Of a stretch of DNA of 13,725 nt, positions 1 through 6,635 are shown in pieces. Origin of the DNA: an uncultured Opitutia bacterium (lineage in GTDB: Bacteria > Verrucomicrobiota > Verrucomicrobiia > Opitutales > UBA953). A program made the translations under genes and the position numbers. The stretch spans positions 1 to 13,725 of the forward strand of contig CAITUF010000290.1 in the NCBI GenBank assembly GCA_903895475.1. Direction: 5' to 3'. Below the pieces are notes generated by a model that saw nothing but the letters and a program-made list of their open reading frames with translations, was not told the origin of the DNA and did not search any database. Each line of letters starts with the position of its first letter. Within the stretch, counting starts at the first letter, position 1.

Positions 1-693
1 ACCGATGGCCACAATCGTCACGAGCCCGAAGGGGCCGGCATCGAGCGTCACGCGTTGGCGTTTATTTTCCCAGAGGTAGGCAACGTTACGGCGGAGGGCG
101 ATCGGGTTGACCGAATAAAGCCAACCATTGGTGAGCACCGCGTCACCGGGCGTTCCCGCGACGGGGAAGTGGAAGCGGTGATAGTCGACCGGGCAGAGGC
201 GGGAGCAGACCACCGTGCCTTTAAGATAGCGTTCGCCGAGGGCGCGGTCGCCGACGAGGGCAGGGATGTCGAAGGTTTGGCCTTTCGCAAAAATCCCTTT
301 CACCGAGCTTGCATCTTGGAAACCTAAGTGACGCCCATCGGCGGGCAAGACCGCCATCTCTGGACGAGGGTCGACCGGACGTGCGGAGGGCTTGAGCTTC
401 CGGTAGAAGAATTCGTTGAATGTCTTATAGGAGTCTGGATTCGGGTCGGCGAACTCGCTCACATCCAAGCCGAAGTCGCGAATGAAGGGTTTCACTCGTT
501 TGGCACTGCTTGGTCGGTCGGCAGTCCATCCATAGAATTTGGAGACAAACGACCGTTTTGCCGCGGCGTGGAGCGTCAATTGCCCGAGGGGATTGCCGTA
601 AATACGCTTTAACCACGCCTCGCCATAGACCTTCTCGATCTCTTCACCACCGGTGTGGCGGTTGTGCAGGTGGATGGGGTCATCGGCATTCAT
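1..693 (-). CDS. psd: Phosphatidylserine decarboxylase, N-terminal part (runs off left edge)
   Basis: The minus strand is open from an ATG at 693 to base 1 (231 codons, no stop), so the C-terminus lies outside the window. The translation shows the features of Psd, which makes phosphatidylethanolamine from phosphatidylserine at the inner membrane: NRHTGG near residue 11, VYGEAWLKRIYGNPLG at 22-37, FNEFFYRKLKPSARP at 92-106, PADGR with the expected acidic residue D119, and CPVDYHRFHFP at 167-177 with the active-site histidine (H172 or H175). The self-cleavage site that makes the pyruvoyl group, usually an LGST-type motif, would lie further on and cannot be seen. An in-frame ATG at 732 would add 13 residues, but the family normally starts shortly before the NR-x-TG motif, so 693 is preferred. 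Neither start has a Shine-Dalgarno. The gene diverges from the protease pair. Recognition is by motif only, but several motifs agree. Confidence 0.93.
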   Translation of the reverse strand, partial: MNADDPIHLHNRHTGGEEIEKVYGEAWLKRIYGNPLGQLTLHAAAKRSFVSKFYGWTADRPSSAKRVKPFIRDFGLDVSEFADPNPDSYKTFNEFFYRKLKPSARPVDPRPEMAVLPADGRHLGFQDASSVKGIFAKGQTFDIPALVGDRALGERYLKGTVVCSRLCPVDYHRFHFPVAGTPGDAVLTNGWLYSVNPIALRRNVAYLWENKRQRVTLDAGPFGLVTIVAIG

Positions 694-704
694 GTGAGTA
701 GATT

Positions 705-713
705 TGCTAAAAT
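705..713 (+). promoter_or_regulatory. Possible extended -10 promoter for the ClpP-like pair
   Basis: TGCTAAAAT fits an extended -10 element (TGn followed by TAAAAT) in the 68-base gap between psd and the first protease gene. It would give a leader of about 40 bases. No good -35 box is visible at the expected spacing, so this is a weak call resting on one short motif in an A/T-rich patch. Confidence 0.28.
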
Positions 714-761
714 AGGGCTTCAAGGGAACCATTTATCTGACAAAAAGAACCTTCCCCTCCC

Positions 762-1952
762 ATGCCCCGCCTGGTCCTTACCCTTTTGTTTCTGACCGCC
801 GCGCTCCCTGCGCAGCAGTCGCCCACCCGTAAGTCTCCCGAGACGATCAAGGCCGAGGTCGAAGCCGAAGTCATCCGGGCCCGGCTTGACCTCGCCGCGT
901 CGACGCGTCGCTTGGCCAATCTCCCTGATAGTTTAGAGATGCGCAAGCTCGAGGCCGAAGCCCAAGTCCGCGCCGCTCGCGCCGAGGCGGCCGCCGCCGG
1001 CCAGGAAGCCGAACGCGCCCGCTTAGGTTTAGAGTCCTCCGTCGCTTCCGCCCGTGCTTCTGCCGCGGCCGCCGATAAAGATCGCGCCCGCGCCGAACTC
1101 GAAGCCGAAGCCAAGCTCGCATTGGCTCAGGTCACGCTGGATTACGCCAAGGTCTCGTCGGTAGCGGCCATTGCCCGCCTTCAGCAGAAGACCTCCGAAG
1201 TCGCCAGCCAGGCGAAGATGACTTACCCCAAGGACCCGCTGATTGATGGCGTGCTGCAAATCAGCGACCGCCGCATCCCGTTCAATGGCGTCGTCAACGA
1301 TGCCCTCGCCCGCTCGGTGTGCGACCGCATTGCCTTCTTTAATGCGCAGGACTCCGAGTCACCGATCTTCATCGTCATCGATCGCTCCCCCGGTGGTTCG
1401 GTGATGTCTGGCTACATGATCTTGCAGGCCATGGAAACTTCGAAGGCCCCTGTTTATGTGGTCGTGAAGGGCTATTGCGCCTCGATGGCGGCGATCGTCA
1501 CCACGCTCGCCAAGCGCTCCTTCGTCTACCCGCAGACCCTGGTCCTCCATCACCAAGCTTCGACGGGTGTTAGCGGTAACATGACCCAGATGCAGGAGCA
1601 GCTCAAGTGGAGCAAAGTCTGGTGCGAACGCATTTTCATCAAGGTTGCCGCCCGCATTGGCGTCCCGCTCGATGACTTCATCAAAGACATGTATAAGGCC
1701 ACTGTCACCGGTGACTGGAAAGTCCATGGCGACGAAGCGGTCCAGCGCAAGTGGGCGACCGATGTCGTCGAGCGCATGAATGAAAACAGCTTTACCACTG
1801 CGGGCGCAACGCCCGCGCCTGCCCCGTTGCCGTTGACGGGCTTTGGCGACACGAACCCGGCGACGGGCCGCGTCCAGCAGGAGATTGCCCCGGCTGGCCC
1901 TTGTGACCTCTGGTGGATGTACGACCCGACCATCGAATACGTTATACGCTGA
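762..1952 (+). CDS. Exported ClpP-like serine protease with coiled coil (paralogue 1)
   Basis: The protein has 396 aa. Residues 1-17 look like a Sec signal peptide (hydrophobic stretch, then LPA-QQ). Residues about 28-150 are an alanine-, glutamate- and arginine-rich coiled coil. Residues about 155-340 match the ClpP/crotonase-like fold: SPGGSV at 209-214 is the oxyanion-hole loop, S241 in CASMA is the nucleophile, H263 (or H264) in LHHQ is the base, and D318 in TGDW aligns with the ClpP triad aspartate. A Pro/Gly-rich linker follows, then the tail DLWWMYDP at 382-389. Canonical ClpP is about 200 aa, cytosolic, and lacks both the coiled coil and the tail. No transmembrane segment follows the signal, so a periplasmic or outer location is inferred. 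The next gene is a paralogue 36 bases downstream. It could instead be classed with the SppA or NfeD-type exported proteases; substrate and partner are unknown. There is no Shine-Dalgarno; the bases before the ATG are C/T-rich. Confidence 0.88.
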   Translation: MPRLVLTLLFLTAALPAQQSPTRKSPETIKAEVEAEVIRARLDLAASTRRLANLPDSLEMRKLEAEAQVRAARAEAAAAGQEAERARLGLESSVASARASAAAADKDRARAELEAEAKLALAQVTLDYAKVSSVAAIARLQQKTSEVASQAKMTYPKDPLIDGVLQISDRRIPFNGVVNDALARSVCDRIAFFNAQDSESPIFIVIDRSPGGSVMSGYMILQAMETSKAPVYVVVKGYCASMAAIVTTLAKRSFVYPQTLVLHHQASTGVSGNMTQMQEQLKWSKVWCERIFIKVAARIGVPLDDFIKDMYKATVTGDWKVHGDEAVQRKWATDVVERMNENSFTTAGATPAPAPLPLTGFGDTNPATGRVQQEIAPAGPCDLWWMYDPTIEYVIR

Positions 1953-1988
1953 ACCCTTCTACATAATAACTAAAATCCTATTCTTACT

Positions 1989-3398
1989 ATGAACCTCTCC
2001 TCCACCTTCCGTCTCCTCGCGCTGGCCGCCTTGGTCACCGCTCCGGTGCTCGCGCAGCAGACCACCCGCCGCGTCATCGTCGTCCCGGCTGGCGCCACGC
2101 CTGCGGGCGCTCCCGCGGCTCCCGCCACGGGCGGTACGCCCGCCGCCCCGGCCACGGGCGGCTTGCCGACTGCGCAGCCTGGTGCCACGACCGTTGCGCC
2201 TGGTCCCGGTATCAATCGCGAAGAAATCTCGCCCGAGCAGAAGGCAGCCATGAAGGAAGCCGACCGCATGCGCACCGAGAAGGCCCGTATCGACGCCGAA
2301 GTCGCCCTGGCTGAAGCCAAGCGCACCGAAGAGCTCGCTCCCCTGAACGCCGAGACCGCCAAGCTTTCCGCCGAACGCGCCCTCCGCCTAGCTAAGGCCT
2401 CCGCCGAAGCTGCCGCCTTGGAAGACGAACGCGCCAAGCTGGAACGCCAGGCTGCCTTGGAGGCTGCCCGCTCGACCGCTCGCCTCTCTGAGCGCAACAA
2501 CAAGATCCGCGAACTCGAAGCCGAGGCCAAGCAGCTCCAGCTCGAAGCCGCCAATACGATTTCCCGCCTCAGCAATGAACTCTCCCGTTTTCAGAAGGAA
2601 GAAGAGGCTCGCAAGGTGGCCTCGAAGGCTAAGCCAAAGTACCTCAAGGAGCCCTTGGTCGATGGCACGCTGGTGATCAGCGACCGTCGCATCGCCTTTA
2701 ACGGCGCAGTCACGGAAGGCTTGGCCGACTACGTCAGCCAGCGCATCAACTTCTACAACAACCAGTCGTCGGAATTCCCAATCTTCATCGTCGTCGACAA
2801 CAGCCCCGGTGGCTCCGTTGCGGCGGGTTACCAGATTCAGAAGGCCATGGCCGCGTCGAAGGCGCCCGTCTACGTCGTCGTGAAGGGCTTCGCCGCCTCC
2901 ATGACCGCCGTGATCGCGACGCTCGCCGAGCGTTCCTATTGCTACCCCAATACCATCATCCTGCACCACCAGGTTTCCAACTCGGCGCGCGGCAATATGA
3001 CTGTGCTGAAGGAACAGGTTGAATTCACTAACCGCTGGTTCGAACGCCTCGGTACCCCAGTGGCGAAGAAGATGGGCCTCACCTTGCCGGAGTTCGTGAA
3101 GCAGATGTATGCCAACGATTCGTCGGGTGACTGGCAGGCTTTTGGCGAGAAGGCCAAGGAACTGAAGTGGGTCGACAACATCGTCGAGCGGATCGAAGAG
3201 ACGGCCATCCTCGACCTCCTGCCCCCGGCCCCGACGGTCATGACCTTGCCGACGCCACGCACCGCCCAGGCGGACGCTTCGGGCGTGGTCCAGAAGACCG
3301 ACGACAAGGGCCACACGTACTTCGAACTACCCGCGCTCTCCAATCCCTTCGACGCTTGGTGGATTTATGACCCCCGCGGTCAGTATCGCTCCCGTTAA
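1989..3398 (+). CDS. Exported ClpP-like serine protease with coiled coil (paralogue 2)
   Basis: The protein has 469 aa with the same architecture as its upstream neighbour. Residues 1-22 are a signal peptide (PVLA-QQ). Residues 33-75 form a Pro/Ala/Gly/Thr-rich spacer with a 9-residue tandem repeat. Residues about 80-212 form a long charged coiled coil. The ClpP-like domain spans about 218-402: SPGGSV at 272-277, S304 in AASMT, H326 (or H327) in LHHQ, and D381 in SGDW, so the triad is complete. After a Pro-rich linker the protein ends with FDAWWIYDPRGQYRSR. It shares the KEPLVDG/KDPLIDG and ISDRRI blocks with paralogue 1, pointing to tandem duplication. The 36-base gap, with no terminator seen, suggests one transcript; a strong terminator follows this gene. 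The two could form a mixed oligomer (inference). No ATPase gene is present nearby, so ATP-independent action is likely if it is active. Confidence 0.88.
   Translation: MNLSSTFRLLALAALVTAPVLAQQTTRRVIVVPAGATPAGAPAAPATGGTPAAPATGGLPTAQPGATTVAPGPGINREEISPEQKAAMKEADRMRTEKARIDAEVALAEAKRTEELAPLNAETAKLSAERALRLAKASAEAAALEDERAKLERQAALEAARSTARLSERNNKIRELEAEAKQLQLEAANTISRLSNELSRFQKEEEARKVASKAKPKYLKEPLVDGTLVISDRRIAFNGAVTEGLADYVSQRINFYNNQSSEFPIFIVVDNSPGGSVAAGYQIQKAMAASKAPVYVVVKGFAASMTAVIATLAERSYCYPNTIILHHQVSNSARGNMTVLKEQVEFTNRWFERLGTPVAKKMGLTLPEFVKQMYANDSSGDWQAFGEKAKELKWVDNIVERIEETAILDLLPPAPTVMTLPTPRTAQADASGVVQKTDDKGHTYFELPALSNPFDAWWIYDPRGQYRSR
2112..2165 (+). repeat. Tandem 9-residue repeat PAAPATGG(T/L) in protease linker
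   Basis: Two consecutive 27-base units encode PAAPATGGT and PAAPATGGL (residues 42-59 of paralogue 2). They lie in a low-complexity Pro/Ala/Gly spacer between the signal peptide and the coiled coil. The upstream paralogue lacks this spacer, so it was gained here or lost there. It is probably a flexible, disordered tether. Confidence 0.8.
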
Positions 3399-3420
3399 GC
3401 AGACAATTTGAAGGTTTTTG

Positions 3421-3450
3421 AAGGCCACGGACCCGTTCCGTGGCCTTTTT
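3421..3450 (+). terminator. Intrinsic terminator after the ClpP-like pair
   Basis: AAGGCCACGGA at 3421-3431 pairs perfectly with TCCGTGGCCTT at 3437-3447 across the 5-base loop CCCGT, and the T-run reaches 3450. This is an 11-bp GC-rich stem with a U-tail directly downstream of the second protease gene, a classic rho-independent terminator. It sits only 25 bases before the start chosen for the cytochrome gene, so that gene needs either a promoter overlapping the hairpin or read-through. Confidence 0.9.
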
Positions 3451-3475
3451 CGTTTGCTCGGAACTATCAATTAAT

Positions 3476-5005
3476 ATGAGTGTCCTTATCCCCATGCGAT
3501 TCCCCGCGCTCTTGGCCCTCGTGGCCACCACTACTGTATCCTTTGGTGCCGAAGACGGTGCCCAAGTTTACAATACCCTTTGCGTGGCATGCCACGGCCC
3601 GGACGGCAAAGGCCTCAACGGTCTGCCTCCCTTAGTCGGCAGCGATTGGCCGAAAGGCCCAGCTGAGCGCACCATCAAGATTGTGCTCCACGGGATGACT
3701 GGCCCCGTGGAAGTAGCGGGTAAAGCCTACAACATCGTCATGCCTCCGCAGGGTGCCGTGTTGAGCGACGAGAAGATCGCCGCCGCCCTGACCTACGTCC
3801 GTAAGAACTTCGCTGGTAATGCCGGTGCTGTCACCCCGGAGCTCGTCAAGTCCGTGCGCGCCGCGACCGCGACCCGGACCACCCCTTGGACCGCGGAAGA
3901 ACTCCTGAAGGATCACCCGTTCCCTCCGCCCAAGACCGCCCTGCGGAACCTCGTCGGCACGATGTATAAGGGCGAGTGGAAGGAGATGCCTGATTTTTCC
4001 AAGCTGAAGCCCGCGCAGATTGAAGACGAAAACACGGGCATCATCAGCCCCGCCCAGGCCAGCTTGAAGGACGCTTTTGCCATGGTTTGGACTGCCCAGT
4101 TCCAGGCCCCCGAAGACGGCAAGTACACCTTCGCCTTCGACTGCGATGATTACGGTGCTCTCTATGTTAACGGCGAGCGCGTCGCTGAGATCAAGGGCAT
4201 CGGCCCGGTCGGCGACCGTCGTAAGGAAGTCTCGGTCTTACTCAAGAAGGGTGCCGTGCCGTTCCGCCTCGAGTACGTCGAATTCGCTGGTCAAGAGGTC
4301 ATCATCTTAGGCTACAAGGGTCCGAAGGATAAGGATTACAAGTGGCTCTCCGACACCAAGCTCGGGGGTGCCGCCAAGGCCGCGTCCAAGCGCGCCCCTA
4401 TCCCAGTCGAAGCTAAGGACGGCTACACCGCCAGCTACCGCAATTTCATTGGTGGCACGACCTCGCGCGCAATCGGCTTCGGTTTCCCGAATGCCACCAA
4501 CCTCACTTACAGTGCGGACAACTGTGCCGTCGAACTTCTCTGGACCGGCAAGTTTATGGACGGTGCCCAACATTGGGTCGACCGCGGCCAAGGCAATGCG
4601 CCGCCGGCTGGTGACGGCGTCGTGAAAGTTTCGGACGGTATGGTCGTCGCAGGTCCCGCCGCCCCGAGTGGTGCGATTGTCTCCTACCAGGTGAATAAGG
4701 ATGGCGGCAAGGGCACGAGCTTCAAGGTCGCCGGCGAAGGTTTCACTCTCACGGACGCATGGACGCCTGCGGATATGCGCGGCTCGGCTGGCCTCGCCCG
4801 GAAGATTGTGGCGGCTGGCGACAAGCCTGTGACCATCGTCCTCTCGCGTGGGCTCGCGGTGCAGGCTAACGCCGGCGCCTTCGAAGTCGGCCCGCGCCTC
4901 GTGGTTCGTGCTATCTCCGGCGTCGCTCCCGCGGCCGCCGGCTCCGACCTCGTGCTTATGCTCAAGCCTGGCGAATCCGCCGTGCTGGGTTACTCCTTCC
5001 GCTAA
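3476..5005 (+). CDS. Exported cytochrome c with PA14-like domain
   Basis: From the ATG at 3476 the protein has 509 aa. Residues 1-24 are a signal peptide. Residues about 25-113 are a class I cytochrome c: CVACH at 36-40 binds haem covalently, and M89 in VMPPQ is the likely sixth ligand. Residues about 155-290 resemble a PA14 domain (EDGKYTFAFDCDDYGALYVNGE), often involved in carbohydrate binding. The last part (about 315-509: SYRNFIGG, RAIGFGFP, GAQHWVDRG) is a beta-rich module that I associate with similar multidomain cytochromes in PVC bacteria and Bacteroidota. A longer reading from GTG at 3440 is rejected because it lies in the terminator arm; ATG at 3494 is an alternative that also leaves a signal peptide. 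The propeller gene begins 21 bases downstream, so the two are probably co-transcribed. The inferred role is electron acceptor for that protein; the substrate is unknown. Confidence 0.87.
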   Translation: MSVLIPMRFPALLALVATTTVSFGAEDGAQVYNTLCVACHGPDGKGLNGLPPLVGSDWPKGPAERTIKIVLHGMTGPVEVAGKAYNIVMPPQGAVLSDEKIAAALTYVRKNFAGNAGAVTPELVKSVRAATATRTTPWTAEELLKDHPFPPPKTALRNLVGTMYKGEWKEMPDFSKLKPAQIEDENTGIISPAQASLKDAFAMVWTAQFQAPEDGKYTFAFDCDDYGALYVNGERVAEIKGIGPVGDRRKEVSVLLKKGAVPFRLEYVEFAGQEVIILGYKGPKDKDYKWLSDTKLGGAAKAASKRAPIPVEAKDGYTASYRNFIGGTTSRAIGFGFPNATNLTYSADNCAVELLWTGKFMDGAQHWVDRGQGNAPPAGDGVVKVSDGMVVAGPAAPSGAIVSYQVNKDGGKGTSFKVAGEGFTLTDAWTPADMRGSAGLARKIVAAGDKPVTIVLSRGLAVQANAGAFEVGPRLVVRAISGVAPAAAGSDLVLMLKPGESAVLGYSFR

Positions 5006-5026
5006 TCCCCTCGACCTATCTTTAAT

Positions 5027-6550
5027 ATGAAAAAGTTTACCCTTATACTCTTGGCCTTGCTCGCCCTCGCTCCCTTGGCGGAAGCGCAGGCGAAGAAAAA
5101 GGCCGCGGACGGCAAGGCGGCCAGTAAAAAGGCAGCCGCTGGTCCGGAAGCCATGGCGCTCCAGGACAAGTATTACGAACGCGTCCAGATCCCGACCCCG
5201 CCGGGCGAGGTCGTCGAGGTCTCCTCGATCGCCTTGTTGCCGGGCAAGAAGGTCGCCATCGCCAGTCGCCGCGGAGACGTCTGGATCTGCGAAGGTGCTT
5301 ACGAGGCCGACGTCACCAAGGTCAAGTGGACCAAGTTCGCTTCCAATCTTCATGAGCCTCTGGGTATGTTCTACAAGGGTGGCTCGCTCTATCTTACCCA
5401 GCGCCCCGAGCACACGCGTCTGACCGACACCGATGGCGACGGTAAGGCCGACGTCTTTGACACCATCTGCGCCAAGTGGGGCATTAACGGTGACTACCAT
5501 GAATACGCTTTCGGTACCGACCCTGATAAGGACGGCAACGTCTGGGTGGTGCTTTGCTTGACGGGTTCGTTCCACGCCTATTCGCCCTGGCGCGGCTGGT
5601 GCGTGCGCATCACCCCCGAGGGCAAGATGATCCCGACGACTTCGGGTATCCGTTCGCCCGGTGGCATCGGCATGAACGAGAAGAGTGATGTTTTCTATAC
5701 GGATAACCAAGGCGTGTGGAACGGCTCCTCGTCGCTCAAGTGGCTTCGCCCCGGTTCTTTCCAAGGCAACCCAACGGGCAACAAGTCCGCGCTGCTTGCG
5801 AATTTCCCGGCGCCGCCCGAGCCCCAGAGTGGCTCGCGTGTCCTCACCGAGCGCCTGAAGTTCCCAGAGTTCGTCCCGCCAGCGGTGGTTTTGCCGCACG
5901 GCAAGGTCGGCAATTCGCCTTCGGGCATGGCTTGCGATATGACCAAGGGTAAGTGGGGTCCGTGGGCGAACCAGATGTTCGTCGGTGAACAGACCGCTTC
6001 GCAGGTTCAGCGCGTTAACCTTGAAGTCGTCAATGGCCTCTACCAAGGCGCCGTGTTCCACTTCCTCCAAGGCTTTGAAGCTGGCCTCGTGCCCGTTCGC
6101 ATTGACCATGAAGACGGCACGCTCTTCATCGGTGGCACCAACCGTGGTTGGGGTTCCCGCGGTTCGCAGCCGTTCACCTTTGAGCGTGTTCGCTACAAGG
6201 GCACAGTGCCGTTCGAGATGCACAACATCTCCGCCCGCTCGGATGGGTTTGAAGTGACCTTCACGCATCCCGTCGATGCCGCCACCGCTGCCGATACGGC
6301 GAGCTACTCCATGGATGCTTTCACCTATATCTATCAGTCTTCCTACGGTAGCCCTGAGGTCGATCAGGCGAAGCCCACGGTCAAGTCCGCCACGGTCTCG
6401 GCGGATGGCCTTAAGGTGCGCCTCGTGATCGATGGCCTGGTGCGTGGCCATGTCCATCACCTCGTCGCTGACGGCGTCCGTAACAAGGCGGGCGATGCGC
6501 TCTGGCACAATGAAGGCTGGTATACTCTAAACGAGATTCCTTCTAAATAA
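5027..6550 (+). CDS. Secreted beta-propeller protein, sugar-dehydrogenase-like
   Basis: The protein has 507 aa. Residues 1-20 are a clear signal peptide (MKKFTLILLALLALAPLAEA), followed by a Lys/Ala-rich stretch to about 38. Residues about 50-395 show repeated beta-propeller blades like those of glucose/sorbosone dehydrogenase relatives and the PVC 'membrane-bound dehydrogenase' proteins: LLPGKKVAIASRRGDVWICE, HEPLGMFYKGGSLYLTQR, GIRSPGGIGM, DVFYTDNQGVWNGSS. DTDGDGKAD at 134-142 is a calcium-binding-type loop. Residues about 400-505 look like an Ig-like or fibronectin-like end domain. Related PVC proteins often carry a haem domain on the same chain; here none is present and the cytochrome is the gene just upstream, 21 bases away. 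This supports a two-protein redox pair (inference). Whether it binds PQQ is not decidable by eye, and a non-catalytic binding role remains possible. Confidence 0.83.
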   Translation: MKKFTLILLALLALAPLAEAQAKKKAADGKAASKKAAAGPEAMALQDKYYERVQIPTPPGEVVEVSSIALLPGKKVAIASRRGDVWICEGAYEADVTKVKWTKFASNLHEPLGMFYKGGSLYLTQRPEHTRLTDTDGDGKADVFDTICAKWGINGDYHEYAFGTDPDKDGNVWVVLCLTGSFHAYSPWRGWCVRITPEGKMIPTTSGIRSPGGIGMNEKSDVFYTDNQGVWNGSSSLKWLRPGSFQGNPTGNKSALLANFPAPPEPQSGSRVLTERLKFPEFVPPAVVLPHGKVGNSPSGMACDMTKGKWGPWANQMFVGEQTASQVQRVNLEVVNGLYQGAVFHFLQGFEAGLVPVRIDHEDGTLFIGGTNRGWGSRGSQPFTFERVRYKGTVPFEMHNISARSDGFEVTFTHPVDAATAADTASYSMDAFTYIYQSSYGSPEVDQAKPTVKSATVSADGLKVRLVIDGLVRGHVHHLVADGVRNKAGDALWHNEGWYTLNEIPSK

Positions 6551-6560
6551 TCGTTATCGG

Positions 6561-6580
6561 TCTTTCCCCTCAGGGGAAGA
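6561..6580 (+). other. Short hairpin after the propeller gene
   Basis: CCCC at 6566-6569 pairs with GGGG at 6573-6576 over a 3-base loop, extended by A/T pairs and one bulged T to 6561-6580. No T-run follows, so it is not a convincing intrinsic terminator. It may protect a transcript end or form a tandem with the larger stem-loop just downstream. Confidence 0.45.
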
Positions 6581-6589
6581 CTGTTGCCA

Positions 6590-6627
6590 AGGGGGTGTGT
6601 TTCTGGGAAATCAGAGACATACCCCCT
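6590..6627 (+). promoter_or_regulatory. 16-bp stem-loop immediately upstream of the symporter start
   Basis: Bases 6590-6605 pair with 6612-6627 in a continuous 16-bp stem (14 Watson-Crick pairs and two G-U wobbles) with the 6-base loop GGAAAT. The foot of the stem is five G-C pairs. The hairpin ends 8 bases before the ATG at 6636, in the zone a ribosome would cover. There is no T-run after it, so it is not a standard terminator on either strand. Control of symporter translation or mRNA stability is a reasonable inference; no known riboswitch class was recognised. Confidence 0.6.
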
Positions 6628-6635
6628 AACCATTT

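Noticed and set aside
694..732. Longer psd start at ATG 732
   Set aside because: It is in frame and adds 13 residues, but the family's conserved N-terminus starts just before NR-x-TG, which the ATG at 693 already provides. A purine-rich GGAGGGGAAGG lies too far upstream of 732 to serve as its ribosome site.
2388..3314. 308-codon open frame on the minus strand
   Set aside because: It is antisense to the second ClpP-like gene and is explained by that gene's codon bias. The translation is low-complexity with no domain or signal peptide.
762..3398. Cytosolic Clp protease subunits (clpP1/clpP2 pair)
   Set aside because: The triad matches, but both proteins have signal peptides, long coiled coils and extra tails, and no clpX or tig gene is adjacent, so the names clpP1/clpP2 are not justified.
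3440..3475. Upstream GTG start for the cytochrome gene
   Set aside because: The GTG at 3440 is inside the right arm of the intrinsic terminator. Starting there also puts a poor sequence ahead of the signal peptide; the ATG at 3476 fits both the signal peptide and the A/T-rich leader seen elsewhere.
4307..6508. 733-codon open frame on the minus strand
   Set aside because: It lies opposite the cytochrome and propeller genes, whose products have signal peptides and recognisable domains. Its translation is rich in Arg, Gly and His with no motif, as expected of an antisense frame in GC-rich coding DNA.
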